From Tricholomella constricta (taxonomy: Eukaryota; Basidiomycota; Agaricomycetes; Agaricales; Lyophyllaceae), in the NCBI GenBank assembly GCA_013368375.1, contig JAACJP010000014.1, positions 1 to 64,000 on the forward strand: 64,000 bases of DNA. The letters are read 5' to 3'. Made by a program: the position numbers and the translations under genes. Positions 49,967-62,698 of the stretch are shown piece after piece. Under the pieces are notes generated by a model. It ran no database searches. It worked only from the letters and a program-made list of their open reading frames with translations, and was not told where the DNA came from. The stretch's first letter is position 1; each line of letters opens with the position of its first letter.

Positions 49967-52893
49967 ATGGCACTTTTTTCCAAGCCTCTGCTCAACTCAC
50001 TCAGGCATTACAAACAAGGCAGGCCACTGCTCGTTCTGCTCGCCACCGTTCTGCTGCTCCGATCTCGCCTACTATCTATTCCGAAAAAGGCACTCAATGG
50101 AATCCCAGCTGTCAAAAAAGCAGAGCATCTGTCTCCTGGAGAGTTGGCCGATGTACTGCAGCAGGTCTACACCAAAGAGCAGGATGGAAGTAAGACCTTG
50201 TTGGTGCCATATCGTGACCGGATATCGAAGGTACGTTTTGTTTAATTCAAGACTCCTCTCACCCTCGCAAGCATGGGGCTGTCGGTTGCCGAGGGTACTG
50301 CGCTCGGTGCAGCTAGGACTTGCCTTAACATCAACTAAACAAAATATTTGTTAGGTAAACATTCACGAAACTCCAACATCGAATTTTATCTCGGACGCAC
50401 CTTTCTTTCCACCTCTCCCTGCCGCTGCCAAAGCCAAGCCAAACATCGACGCTTCCTTCCTTCGTCAACTCCGTGCTATCCTTTTCCGCATCGCCTTCCC
50501 ATCCTTCCGGACAAAGGAGACTGCTATTGTCGTGCTGCATTCATTTTTCCTGGTTCTAAGGACTGTCCTTAGTGTAGCTGTCGCCAGGCTGGATGGACGG
50601 CTAGCCAGAGATTTGGTATGTTACTTGTCTAGATTGTAAGCTTTCCGACCATTTATATCAACCAGGTCAGCGCAAATGGCAAAGGGTTTCTCCGAGGCCT
50701 GGGGCTGTGGTTCCTCCTTGCAATTCCAAGTACCTACACTAATTCAATAGTGCGTATTCCTTGCAAACTCAATCATACAGCAAAATATCATGTAGGCATT
50801 TTTCCAGATCCGGCATCTTCAGTCGAAACTCTCACTTAGCTTACGCACACGTTTGACACGCTATACCCACGACCTCTATCTTTCCTCCGCGCCTGATCTG
50901 CGCTATTATAGATCGGGCCTTGAGGGCGTCGATCAATATATCACTGCCGATATCGAAGCCTGGTCAGAGGCTTTGGCGGGTCTATAGTAGGTGTTCCTAG
51001 TGTCAGCTATACAATGATAAACTGACAGCCATATAACTCAGCGGAAATATCCTGAAACCCTCCCTTGATCTCATTCTTTTTACGAGCCAGCTATCACGCT
51101 CATTGGGGGTACGCGGAACGGTGCTCCTGTTCGGCAACTATTATGCCACAGTTGCAATCCTCAGAGCTGTGACGCCGGCGTTCGGTCGTTTGGCCGCAGT
51201 GGAAGCCAAGCTTGAGGGAGAATACAGGGCAGGTATGGGTCGAATTGGCAGGGAAGCGGAGGAGATCGCGTTCGTCGCATATTTATCTCCATCTGTAGAA
51301 TTTACTCATTCTCTGTTGATAGGTTTTACGACGGCGGCCTTCGTGAACGGGATATTCTCACACGTGCGTACTTGAGGTTGATCAAACACGTCAACTCGAT
51401 ATACAAGGTTCGCCTTCCAAACTTTCATCCTCCAGGCGGTGGCTTATGTGACATTAGATTCGAATTGCGTATGAGTGGACGGAGGATTATGTGATCAAAT
51501 ACCTGTGGTCTGCTGCTGGGTACGGCTTGATCGCAGTGCCCCTGCTCTACACCCGGACGAAACGGTCGCTCGGGATCCAGACTGGGTCGAAAAAAGAGAC
51601 GCCCGACGATGCGATTGCCGGACGGACAGAAAGTTTGTTATACCTTTGCCTTTTATTTTTGGACACCAATGCTGACTGCAGCTTCAAAACAGCCTACGTT
51701 TCAAATCGCCGGCTCCTCCTTTCGCTTGCTGATGCGGGTGGACGATTGATGTACGCCTACAAGGACCTTCTCGAACTCGCCGGCCTCACGACACGGTTAT
51801 ACACTCTGTTGTCGACCCTACACAGCCTCCCATCCCTCCCTAACCACACCATCGAGGCCGTCGGGGACATTTCCCTTTCACATGTCGACGTTGTCGTCCC
51901 GTCTTATAATCAAGCGGCCTCCGACTCTCTTCTAGACGAGGAGTTCGAGTCCAGCTCCCACATCTCCCCACCGCTCGTCAAGGACCTCTCCCTCGCGCTC
52001 AAGGACGGCGATCACCTGATGATTACCGGGAGCAATGGTGTCGGAAAGACAGCTGTGGCTCGCGTGTTGGCCGGGCTATGGTCATCACAGGGCGCTGATG
52101 CCGATGTGCAGCGTCCTGCGGATGGGCCGGATGGGCGCAAAGCAGTCTTTGTGGTGCCGCAGCGCGCGTACATGGTCGCGGGCAGCCTCCTGGACCAGAT
52201 TATCTACCCACATTCGTATCCCGAGTACCTCGAGTCGGGTAAGACGGAGAAAGATCTGATGGAGATTTTGGAAAAAGTGTTTTTGGCGTATTTGCCTGAG
52301 AGGGAGGGGGGTTGGACGACGAGGAAGGAGTGGAGAGATGTTTTGAGCGGGGGAGAGAAGCAGCGGGTGGGTTTGGTTTTTGGACGACTCGCGGGAGCGC
52401 TTTTTTGCTGATGGCCTTTTTTTTCCCCAGATGTCAATGGCGCGTGTGTTCTACCACAGACCTCGATATGCGGTGCTGGACGGTTCGTGATGACGTTTGG
52501 AATTAAAACTATGGAGGTGCTAAGTGACGATAATTACAGAGTGCACAAGTGCGGTTTCGAGCGACGTTGAGGGGCGGATGTATGAACACGCCAAAAATCT
52601 CGGGATCACCTTGATCACGATCTCGCTTCGGTGCGTAAAACGTTACTTTTGTTCTAAGGGTTGAGTCTTACTGCCACCCCAGGCCATCTCTGATGAAGTA
52701 TCACACCCACCTTCTTACTCTGTCGGGTGACGGCTCAGCGGGATGGACACTTGCTCAGGTCGGCACCGCTGAGGAGCGGATGGGCATCGATCGCGAGGTA
52801 AGTTCTCTCGAGAGCAAATTGGCTGATGTAGAAATGTGGGAGGAGCGTGTGAAGGAGCTCGACGTTATGTTATCTGCACAGGAATCTGCATAG
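49967..52893 (+). CDS. Peroxisomal fatty-acid ABC half-transporter (ABCD family)
   Basis: Exons 49967-50230, 50355-50615, 50666-50749, 50796-50986, 51042-51269, 51323-51407, 51458-51632, 51693-52366, 52431-52482, 52540-52630 and 52683-52893 give 771 residues in frame. The N-terminal half is the ABCD membrane domain with a hydrophobic first helix ([18 protein letters not shown]) and the EAA-like motif AEEIAFYDGG. The C-terminal ATPase has Walker A GSNGVGKT, the signature LSGGEKQR, Walker B YAVLDECTSAV and the H-loop region ITISLR. Such half-transporters (yeast Pxa1/Pxa2, human ALDP) pair up in the peroxisome membrane and import very-long-chain acyl-CoA for beta-oxidation. Which paralogue this is cannot be told. 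In ALDP-type proteins the H-loop reads SHR; here the motif is SLR, with the His apparently missing. Confidence 0.9.
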
Positions 52894-53144
52894 GGCCCTC
52901 CCGTATGTATGATCTTGTAAGTCGAATATATTCGCGGCTGTGAGGCCTATAATTTTAGAGACCTTTACAAAAGATGACGGAGAGAAGTATATGCGAGAAC
53001 AATTTCAAAAGGAAGTGTACAGATGGTACAGGTACAGATTTGATGGTTTTTGGGGTATCATTTTGAGAGGTATAGGTTATATGTACATTTGGCTCCATGT
53101 GATGGTCGATGGGATGTAGGAGTGGGGGGTGTGTAGGGAAATTT
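52894..53144. other. Intergenic, convergent 3' ends
   Basis: A short AT-rich gap between the stops of the ABC transporter (+) and the RdRP (-). No other feature seen. Confidence 0.5.
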
Positions 53145-56100
53145 TCAGCGACGTGACAACTTGAATCGTTCATAAAATCCTGTCGTGACTGTTTTGCATG
53201 GACCGAGAGCGCTGGCCTTGATATGGCAAAGTTCACGGAGGGCAACGTCCCACGGGAAACGGCTCCATCCTAGTGACCTCTTCTTCTGCTCCAGGTCATA
53301 AAGATATGCGTATGATGCACGAAGACGTGAGATCGACGCCGCGTCTGTGAATGTCATCAATTCATCAGGAGAAGGGGAGGCAGCGAAGCGCTTGGAAAGG
53401 TTTCGGAGAATGTCTTGTCGACTCTCGATGGCTTGGTTCGTGAAGGTTTTGTTGATGTCCGAGCGATGCATGCGGAACATCGTCTGCACATGTTCCGCGA
53501 TCTTGGACAGGTCCATCTGTTTCGCCCGCGCGAGTTCGGGGCTCCCTCGCTTGGCCATCTCCACCGCGTCCACCCACGGCTGAGTGAGATGGGGGTCTGA
53601 CAGCTCCTCCAACGGTTTGAAGATTTCCTCCATCTGTGCAAGAGTCCTGTCCCTTTCCTTTTTAGCCTGGTTGGACAGGACGTCCATGATGAAATGGCCC
53701 GTTATGAACTCGTTTTTCCCCCGTCGAGTGAATGGCGCGTTGCTGGGGCAGTCGTATTTGGAGTCAGATTTCGGTTTCTTCTGCTTCCATTCCGGCCCGC
53801 GACTATCGTTGTATTTGATCAAGTCTGATGTTAAGGTCGCGGATTTGATCTTCAGCCCGGTCTTGGGGGCGTCGAGAACCTTGCAGAACCTGGAAAACGG
53901 TCGGTCAGACAAGAAGGAAAAGGATCGACGTGAAGGGGGCATTACTTGTAGGCTAGCCGGATGGTACGAGGATGCGAATATCCCAGGTGGTAGATGGCAG
54001 CGTCATGCATGGCGGAATATTTCCCGACTACAGACGTATCTCGAAGAGCCCCGAGCAAATATTTCTGGATCTTGAGGGTTTGCACCAACGGAGGTAGGGA
54101 AGATGTCGCTTTAATGAATTTATCAACCGTCTCGTTATCGTCCGAGGTAAAACATGTTTCCAGTCCATCTGGCTCTTTGGAATATTTCTCATCAGCGTTC
54201 TGGAAATGCTTGACAATTTCCGCGTCCCAGATCACTGTAGCAGTGTCGCCATCATAGTCACCTTTTCACGACAACACATTAGCGTCTGTCGAATACGAAC
54301 CAATAAAGACCAACCTCCAGCAAGAAAGTCCAGTAATCGCCGATGACCTTGAACGGAGCAGACGATGACGTCCGTGTAGCTACGGAGCAGTGGATTCTCG
54401 ACCGCTTGTACCTGAAAGCTGTCAAATAACCAAATTGAACGGCTTGACAAGAATTATGCACACCTTTCGGACATCTGTGGGCAGTTTGCATGGGTTCCTT
54501 GTCAACTGACAAAGACATAATGCTCAGCCGAAAATTCGAATGCCCGTTGATTGAAAAGACATACCAAAACCTGGCCCAGAACTATGTCTGTCTGGAGACC
54601 ATCCTGGGATTTTAGATTTCGACGTGAGCTTTTGACGTGAATCTCATCGGTGCCCAGAACACTATAAGGATCTTATGAAATGTCAACACAAGAAATGACG
54701 GATTACAAATTGAAGAACCAACCAGGAACAACGAAGGCGATCGCGCTGAGGGGCAACTCGTAGCGATACTTAATGGTCATGTTCTTGACCCTCGTTGTCA
54801 CCACTTGCTTCAGCTTCTCGCGAAGAATTGGCGAGAGCTCCGGCCTGAACCCGGCATCAAGGAGCACCAACACCGTTTCCTCCAACGAGGAGGGGCAGCC
54901 AGATGTCTGGTCAGCCCACCAAGCAGCGGATCCCTGGGCCAGCGCAATATCAAACTTCATTCCATCCTCGTCATCTTCGTCTTCATCATCGGCTTCCTCG
55001 GTCCAACCTTCACCATACCCCCTGGCTCGCGCTTCCCCAGCAGCCTCACGGGCTCTGCGAGAAAATACAACAGCTCCAGCCCTCTCGACATTAGTCCAAA
55101 GATTGTACATGGCCTCCGGCCCTTCCCAAATCGTCAGCCCATTCACGACTTCCGCGAGATTAGTCCTCAATAAATGAACAAATATGGCATGAGGTACACC
55201 ATTTTCCGCGAGGTTGATGATCGTTTCGGCAGAAATTCGACCAGGCGATCGCATGTAGGATGTGCGGAGGAGATCGATTATTCGAAGAGAAGGATCAAGG
55301 GGGTCATGGTGACCAGGAGGATATCTTATTTTGATCTGTGATGGACGCAACCAAACTTTGAGAGGCTCAGTGGTGCTTGTCTCGCTTTTTTCAATGAGCA
55401 TGCCCTGAGAAGAACCATCAATATGCGGCAAATCCTGAGACGGGGGCCTACATACAGACCTTTGCGCCCTGGAGACGAAATTGAAACGCAGTCGGCCATG
55501 TATCTGGACTTGCAATGCGGAAAACCTCCATGGTTGTCGACCTGGTTGTGGATCCACAACCATCTGTCATGTCCGAACCCTCGGAGGAGACTGAGGGAGG
55601 AACCTCAGGCTAAAGTCATCTCCAGAGAATAAAACAACGCACTAATGTCATCTTCATCCAGAATGTCTTTGGCATCGAGGATGGGCCCGGGGACGGAATT
55701 GGACAAACCGAGTGCTGTACGTGCGGACCACTTGGTCATGGCCTACAGAAAGAAGTAAGCCAGTAAAAAATAGATGAGATGAAGCGGGCTTGCTTGATTC
55801 AGATTTGCTGACGGAGGGTTGTGGTAGTCAATGAACTCCAGCAGCGACATGCCAGGGCATTGATTAGCCAGAACCTCGCCATCCACCATCAATTCGTTTG
55901 TCCTGAACATGAAAACGTTCCCGTCCTTCGCGTAAAATGATCTGAAGACGTTACCCCAAAGAACGAAGGGCTTGAGAAAAAATTTGTCGAGGCCGTTTTC
56001 CGGTATGTAAAGGATTTTCTTCGGAACTCTAATGCGGAGGAAGTTCTTTGAGCCATATCGTCTTGCGAAGCGATAAGATGGCCCCAAAGTGCATCGCTCC

Positions 56101-57093
56101 AGCACGACCTTGTATGAGCCTTTAATTCGATCCAATTTTCCCTTGAAGCCAACTTTCCCTCCATACCAGCCAGGGAACAACTGGCTGTGCCCAAGGCCTG
56201 CGTATGGATCCTGTGAAAGTGCATCTTCTTCGATGTCGAGCTGCTCCCAAGGTGACTATAATAAGAGAATTGGGTTGAAAATTTTTCAGCCAGGGAAATT
56301 GTCCAATTACCGTTACAGCATTCTCCTGCGCGAAGGCGGGGTCGGTATTTACGGAAGACGTCGTCTCAGGGCGTAAGGTCCGTCCCGTTTCGGGAGCAGA
56401 CTGCACATTATTTCCATTGAGCTTGTTCAGGTGGTCGGCCGAAATTTGCTCGTAGGTGAGGACGCCACAGCTAAGAAGGCGGGCAATTTCGAACAGAACG
56501 CCGTAAGGGAGATCTGTACGCTCCTGGATGAACTCTGAGAAAGCCTGTGTGGAGTGAGTGATTTCATCTTCTGGATTGAGAGAAAACCTTGATCGTACGA
56601 TGATGTACGGCGCGGGCGCGGGCTCGTCGACTTTCGGTTTCTTGATTAGTCTGTTTTCGAGTGTAGAGAGAGAGGTGTTGGAAGAGCTTCCAAATTTTCT
56701 TTTGAGAGACGATGATGTTGAACTCGGAGGCCCAGTTGCATCCGATGCACTCTGCGTAAGCTCGTCTTCGAAAAATGCAGCGAAAATTCGGAATTAACCA
56801 CCGATCATGACATGGATAAATTGAACTGACATACGAGGTTCAGTCTCTCTAATTGGTTCGCGGAAATTCATAATCAGTTCACTGATATCCTCTCCGTAAT
56901 CGGTCTGCTGCAAGAGCATGTAAGCACGGTGAACACGTCGGGAACATTGATATTATACGGTTTGCGATGGAAACGGGAGGGCATCTTGATCTTAATGTTA
57001 GTCTGGATCAAGAATAAGCGTTATACTTTGCTCACCATTTATCGATTCGTACGTCAGCCTTGAGGGTTTCGAAAATGTATGTCCTCCAGCCAT
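53145..57093 (-). CDS. Cellular RNA-dependent RNA polymerase (RNA silencing)
   Basis: Thirteen exons, in transcript order: 57036-57093, 56959-56990, 56835-56907, 56311-56765, 55794-56255, 55643-55742, 55460-55590, 54723-55404, 54565-54671, 54464-54505, 54315-54411, 53946-54261 and 53145-53889. They sum to exactly 1,100 codons. Family hallmarks are RIRVPKKILYIP, PFVLWGNVFRSFYAKDGN, MTKWSARTALGLSNSVPG, WLRPSQIKIRY, LTRNPCKLPTDVRK, VIVCSVQGHRRLLDFLAG and the catalytic GGDYDGDTATVIW (DxDGD). The enzyme copies single-stranded RNA into double-stranded RNA for Dicer in quelling-type silencing. One intron (55743-55793) uses a GC donor. The 5' end is uncertain: RdRP-like peptides also appear in other frames just upstream (57040-57160), so the start or a frameshift there needs transcript data. 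Confidence 0.88.
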
Positions 57094-57661
57094 GACTGAA
57101 ATCTCAACGCGATAAACTGCTTGGCTGCGTTTCTTTTGGGCTTAGGCGGTCGCGGGCCTTCTATAATTAACAAAAGACGTGTTCATACGCCTTGCAAAGC
57201 GGGAAAGATCACAAAAGAATTCAGGTCGAGGTTTCCTGGATTTCGACTGAACGTAACGAGCCCAACATTATTTGTAGATCACGTGAGCATCGGTCAAATT
57301 TAGAATGATTGTGCTTAAAGTAACTGCGCCTCTTTTTGACAAGGTTCAGTTAATTTGGTACAGTTCATATCAACAGACTTCATGGCTCCATGACCATGAC
57401 AAGCACACCAGACTGGCGCGAATGGCCTCCTTGTACTTATATACCCGTCATCCCCTTAAGTATCGCTTGATGGATCTTGCAATGCGCTCGGCCGTGTTGG
57501 TTGAAATTCACGAGTACATATGATCATTGGACACCACAAGGCGGGCAACTCTACCCGCCTCAGGACCCTGCGGTATGATACAGATCAGCGTGTTATTCAT
57601 TCGTACAAAAGCGCCAGTTTGTGCACGTGTGCAACGCCTCGTCGCCCAGTCCTTCAAAGCC
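57094..57661. other. Intergenic between divergent genes (RdRP and secreted protein)
   Basis: The minus-strand stretch 57094-57157 may still be coding (EGPRPPKPKRNAAKQF after a TTATAG acceptor). The rest is likely shared promoter. A CACGTGATC motif lies near 57276-57286. Confidence 0.45.
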
Positions 57662-58475
57662 ATGCGCCTTGCTCAACTCATCGCTTTCTCGCCCCTGTTC
57701 GCTGCAGTCACTTGGGCCAATCCCATTGTTGCTCGTGACATAGACTGCAGTACGATTGCTTCGGGTATCCTCGCGGCCAATGCTACAGGTATAATGATGC
57801 GAGATTTGTGGATCAAAACCACAAATACTGACACTTGCTGACCGTACGGCAGGTGTCTATAAGGCTTTCACCCTGAACTCGAAAAATCAGGTTGCTTACC
57901 TAGGAGATGGCCAAAATCCTCTGCGTGTTGAGTTCCAGGTTACCTCCATTCCTCTTACATCTACCTGCATTCGATGGTAATGTAGATCTGTAGGAGTGCC
58001 AAAGCCTGGAAGTTGGTCTGCCTCACGACATCGTCAAGGCCGGTGCGAGATACTCCCACAGCGCTTTTCTTCAAAGTCATCGATTTAACGTTCACCGCTA
58101 GGCCGGGTCTTTGTCCCGTTGAGGTCCAAATGCATCGCCATAACCAACCAAGAGGCTGAGATTGGACCGTACTACACGACGCTTGCCAACTGCGGCACAG
58201 ATTACCCGCAACGTTGGAGTCTCGATACAGGCAACAATAACGCTCTGCGTTGGGTAACCTATATTTGCCTTTCCTTCCTGTTGTCTACGTGTTCAAATGA
58301 TTGTGTGAAACAGGGCGGTAAGAGCGATGAGGAAGGAACAATTCTCCAGGGCGGATGTGGCCTTCTCGGGTACAAATCGCACAACAAGGGTGTTCCGACC
58401 ATCACCCACTCAGGCAACCAGATTACCATCGAGTGCACTGGGACCGCTTTCCGCATGGTCAACGCAGCGTCTTAA
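57662..58475 (+). CDS. Small secreted protein, five exons
   Basis: Exons 57662-57788, 57853-57938, 57994-58042, 58102-58253 and 58314-58475 give 191 residues. An N-terminal signal peptide (MRLAQLIAFSPLFAAVTWA, cleavage before NPIVARD) is clear. The mature part has several cysteines (DCST, ECQS, SKCIAI, ANCGTDY, GGCGLL, IECTG) and the stretch CIAITNQEAEIGPYY...YPQRWSLD. The QRW and repeated turn-like pattern recalls a beta-trefoil lectin, but this is not firm. Exported, cysteine-containing and small, it fits the fungal small-secreted-protein class. Function unknown. Confidence 0.75.
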
Positions 58476-60050
58476 GGCGTTCTTAGGGGGACTGCAGTCG
58501 TGATATGATACGATGAATATTTGTTACTTGAACCACTCACGTTTTCGCGGATTGTATGGCCATGTACAAACCTTGGACTATATTTTTTGAATCATTTCAA
58601 CGACATCATCTAGACATTGGTATTCCAGTGCATGGTCTTGCCGTCGATCCTGAAATTGTTTTTCCGCTGCATCGTTTCAGCCACGGATAAGCTGCGTTGT
58701 AAGATAGAATATGCTGACCATAATTGATATAATAAGAATCAATCGCGACGCGAGTAAGTCAAGGTACGACCTACGAGTCTACGACTGTTGAGCCATGTTG
58801 GAGAGAAATAAGAACACCGGAATCCAGCTTGTTAAATGACAGTGGACAGCCAATAGCTGACAAACATTGCGTTTTCTCGCTCACAAGCTTCGCTGTGCGT
58901 TTACCCCGTCGTTGCCAACTTATGCGTCTATCATTCGCCTATGTCGTTGATTATCCAACAGTGGATACCGTCTTGAACTGTGCATTCGATGGTTGAAGTC
59001 ATGATTGTCAGTTCGCTTGCTGTTGATCCTTTAAAACGGGCGTGGCTCGAGTATCGCAGTTTACATGACCACGAGACCTGAGAATTAGGAATCATCTGGA
59101 TGTGAAATCAAAGTCAGCAACAGGACTTGATACGAGCGAACACAGAGAGGAAATTTAATCAGATTTCCGTTCTTGACCTGTTTCAACGGTTCCTTTCAGC
59201 GGAAGCGAAAATATACCAGAAGAAGCCAGGTCTGGGGTTTCAACAAGACGTGTCTCTCCAAATGTGTGAAGTTCGCATCATATAGACAAGGAAAGACGGT
59301 GAAGGAGCTCGAATGACTTACCGCTTGTCGTGTTTGACGTCGATTTTAGGCGATCCTTGAGTTCCGGCCTGTGGAAGAGCCCTGGTTTCAACCATGACAA
59401 CGAGTAGACTGCAACTGGTTATGAAGGCGGGCGTTGATTGTGGCAGGCTGAAAGCAGCGGGACAATAAGCCGTAGACGTGAGCGCCAAACTGTCGACGTT
59501 GGTAACTTGTTCAACATCGATTCGCGGCCGGCCTTTCCCGTCAATTTTCTAGGCGGCGACTAAAGGCTGCGAGTACTTCGCGTTCGAACTTGAAGTGTGC
59601 GACGAGTTCCAAAGCACACCCACAACCTTGTGGCTAGCAACTATTGATCGAACGAAGTCGAACTTTCTGGATAGCACTGCCTGTCAACCTCGGGTCGGAT
59701 GTTAGATTTCATGGCGACATGTCCCCTTCTTGTACAGCCATCTAGGCAATCCCTATCTCCAGTGAAGTCATCTGAATCTTGGCTATCCTTCAACCAATGG
59801 GTCCATCGTTTGATCCACAAGAGGAAGGGCAATTCCTCGTTCAAATTGTAGCTCCCTTTGTCACGTCTCTTACGAATCAATCTATCACCGGCGGCCCGCA
59901 TTCCAGCTTTTCTCACTCAACTGGTTCGTTGGCAAGGAGCGTTCACATGGCCTCTTACATGCTGCGGAAAAATGCCTATATAACTGCTCTTCGACTCTGA
60001 CGTGCGAGTTCCTATTCCTCCGCGCCAACTTAACTGCCTGATTACTTGCA
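58476..60050. other. Intergenic, 1.6 kb
   Basis: No supported gene on either strand. A TATATAA element at 59977-59983, about 70 bp upstream of the peroxygenase ATG, is a plausible promoter box for that gene. Confidence 0.5.
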
Positions 60051-61627
60051 ATGGTTGTGTCTTCTGTACTCGTTATCCTTGCTGCCTCTCTGCCCGCGCT
60101 TGCATTTCCCAATTTAGCATCACGCCACCAGACAGGCATGCCAATAGTTGCTCCTCCCAGGCCGACCGATACTGGAAGCATTCCAATCCCAGGCAAAGAC
60201 TACAGTAGCCCAGTCCCCTAAATTATATCAATGATTTTTTTCGTCAGATCCTGCTCACCCGTTTCTGGCACCTGGGCCTTATGACCTTCGCGGACCATGC
60301 CGTGCGTAATTTGTAGTTGAAGAATCGATATTGATTGAAGTTTTGATGCAGCGGGTTTGAATACGTTGGCCAATCATGGTTATCTTCCCCGAAAGTCAGC
60401 ATTGTTATGAATGAATGCGTTTGACAGCGCACTGATAATTGGTCTAGTGGGGTTGCAACTTTTGAAGAGATTGTCATTGCTACCACCCATGTATATAACA
60501 TGGACTACGATCTCGCCTCCGCGTTGACTGCCTTTGGCATGGTGAGTCAACTCCCTCCTTGGTTACTTTGGACCGAATATCTTCAACGGAAAAAAAGTTG
60601 GCCAGAGGAAACGCTTATATCGACAAATTATCCATTGGCCTGGAGTCCTCGTTGGTCCCCCCGCTTCCTGGCCAAATCGACGGACCTGTCGCTCGAGGCC
60701 TTGCAGCACATGGGCGCTTTGAGGGTGCGTGACATTCGTCTTTTTCACCCTGCACTGGAACTTATCGATCGCTCATAGGTGATGTGTCCATGACCCGTCA
60801 AGATGCGGCTATAGGAGACAATAGAAACTTCCAGGCGGACCTCTACAACCAAGTTTGTGGATCTTCAAGAGATCTTGTCTTGTTCATCCGTGCTAACATG
60901 CTCCAGCTTTTAAGCCTCGTTGATCAATTTGGTGATAACTCCACGGTGACCGGCCCAAGAAGCATCGTCAACTTGCGCGTGATGCAGGAATTTAAGTTCA
61001 AGCGATTTACAGACAGCCAAATGGTAGACAAGCAAGTGCGTATTGATCTTCGCATCCCCTCGTACTCTGTGCCTGATCTCTGCGCAGCTTGAATACCACG
61101 TTGGGCGCTTGTTGCTCAGCTATGGAGAGGCCGCGTTTACCTTGAACTTTTTTGCGAACGGTAATTTCAACAGCGACTCGTATACTACGGTCACTGACCA
61201 ACGAAACAAGGAACGGACGGGATTTTAACCGTTCCGACTATGACCTCGTTTTTCCGCGATCAAAAATTCCCTGCAAACTGGAGACGTCGTCCAAGTGCCG
61301 GAACCTTGGACATAATCGGTAATGACGCCATCAACATTTTCCTTGCGCACCCCGTTTTACCAGGCGCAAACGATGCGAACGGAACCTACGTCCCGGATAA
61401 TACGCCTATCGACGTGAGCTGATAATTGATACCTCACCCGCTCTCCTTGTGACATTTCGCCTCAGGCATGTGCACTCTACAATAATCTAGCGGCAGATAA
61501 TGTTCCAGCTGTCTTTCTCAACACCACTGGCCTTCTGAGGCAAAACGTTGATTTCTTGCTCAACGCCATTCATAACAGCTTCTCCAGCTGCCCAGCCGCA
61601 GTTCCACACGGTGCTGCGAATGTCTAG
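60051..61627 (+). pseudogene. Unspecific peroxygenase (heme-thiolate) gene with a one-base frameshift
   Basis: Nine exons: 60051-60204, 60248-60301, 60352-60394, 60448-60541, 60598-60724, 60779-60852, 60907-61035, 61088-61413 and 61466-61627. A signal peptide (MVVSSVLVILAASLPALA) opens the protein. The heme-ligand motif PCPGLNTLANHGYLPR is rebuilt across the second intron. EGDVSMTR (metal/heme propionate motif) and the acid-base pair Arg/Glu in GRLLLSYGE, seven residues apart, follow. The C-terminus has ANWRRRP, HPVLPGAN and GTYVPD. This is the long EGD-R type that oxyfunctionalises many substrates with H2O2 outside the cell. Exon 8 changes frame between about 61170 and 61225, and the exon total is one base short of a multiple of three. 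No intron can bridge this. It is either a pseudogene or an assembly error. Confidence 0.82.
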
Positions 61628-62698
61628 GTCGCTTCAGTCCAGTGATGATTTACTCTGTAGACGTAGGTAGTAAATAACTCCAGGCATATATTTCGACATC
61701 GAAGGGTCTGCAACCCCGTCATTTAAGTTTGAAACTACGTGATGGTTCACCTGCGCTCACACGTATTATTACAACTTGCGAATGACTCGTCCTCCTATCT
61801 TCCCGTCCATGTCACTTGTTCCTATACCATCAGCATGTCCGTCTCGGGCAAGGTCTGCTGGCATGTCAAATACCGCCAGCCATTGGTCATAACCGCAAAA
61901 CAGCAGATCCTCGGATTTCCGCCGGCGAAAAAAGTGTTCTATGCTGCGCTATTTATCTCTGGGGTGTTGACTGCCATTTTTCCACACTTGAAAAGACTGC
62001 TTATAGATGTGCTATCTGTATCTGCGCCGCGCAGTCTACCTTGAAACACCTTCTCTTGATCTTCGGGGATTTGATTGCCACTGTTCACAGTACTCGGAAG
62101 AAGAGCCTATTAAGGTGATATCTGTATCTGCGCATTCACCTTATAATACCATCTCTTGGTCTTTGAGCGGTGTGCTATCTTTAGATTTTACACTTATCAG
62201 TACCATGCATGGACTGCTGTACGACTTCAGTGTCTTCGGTCTCATCACGGCATGGATCTAGGAAACGATACCCCCGAATGTGATGTCATCGAAGCATCTC
62301 TCTACAGCCATTCGCTATCGGAAGCCTTGTTCCCTTACTGGTCACTCACCTGCGCCGTACTCAAACGTCCTTATCGCAGCCGGGTATTCCGTAGGCCGAA
62401 CTATATTGTTGACATTGAGCGCGCGATTGATTGACGTTTCGAAGTACAAACTTGCAAAGATCTGAGCAACGAACGCCTGAACTTTGCATCATTCCGATGC
62501 GTCCGAGATCGGGCTTCACTAAGTCTCCGGGGCTCATCGGGGAAAACCGAGAGTCGATTCTGGATGTACAATGTGATGTTACATATGGTACAGAATGTGT
62601 AGGTTGAGATAACTTATATGAATGTACAGATGTGATGATGCAAGTGTCAAATGTTTCCCAAGAACTGGAAAGGGGGGGTAAATGATGAAGAAATTGGC
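61628..62698. other. Intergenic, 1.1 kb
   Basis: No gene recognised. A short imperfect direct repeat (TATCTGTATCTGCGC, then a CACC...CTCTTG block) occurs near 62005-62060 and 62120-62165. Confidence 0.5.

Noticed and set aside
55435..55459. A 25-nt intron in the RdRP ending at the first CTCAG
   Set aside because: Too short for splicing. Using the next acceptor gives a normal 55-nt intron and restores the family motif GAKGML.
53145..57093. Viral origin of the RNA-dependent RNA polymerase
   Set aside because: The DYDGD motif, LTRNPCKLPTDVRK block and many introns mark the eukaryotic silencing RdRP family, not an RNA-virus polymerase.
58476..60050. Small ORFs upstream of the peroxygenase gene
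   Set aside because: No start context, domain, splice structure or conservation cue to support any of them.
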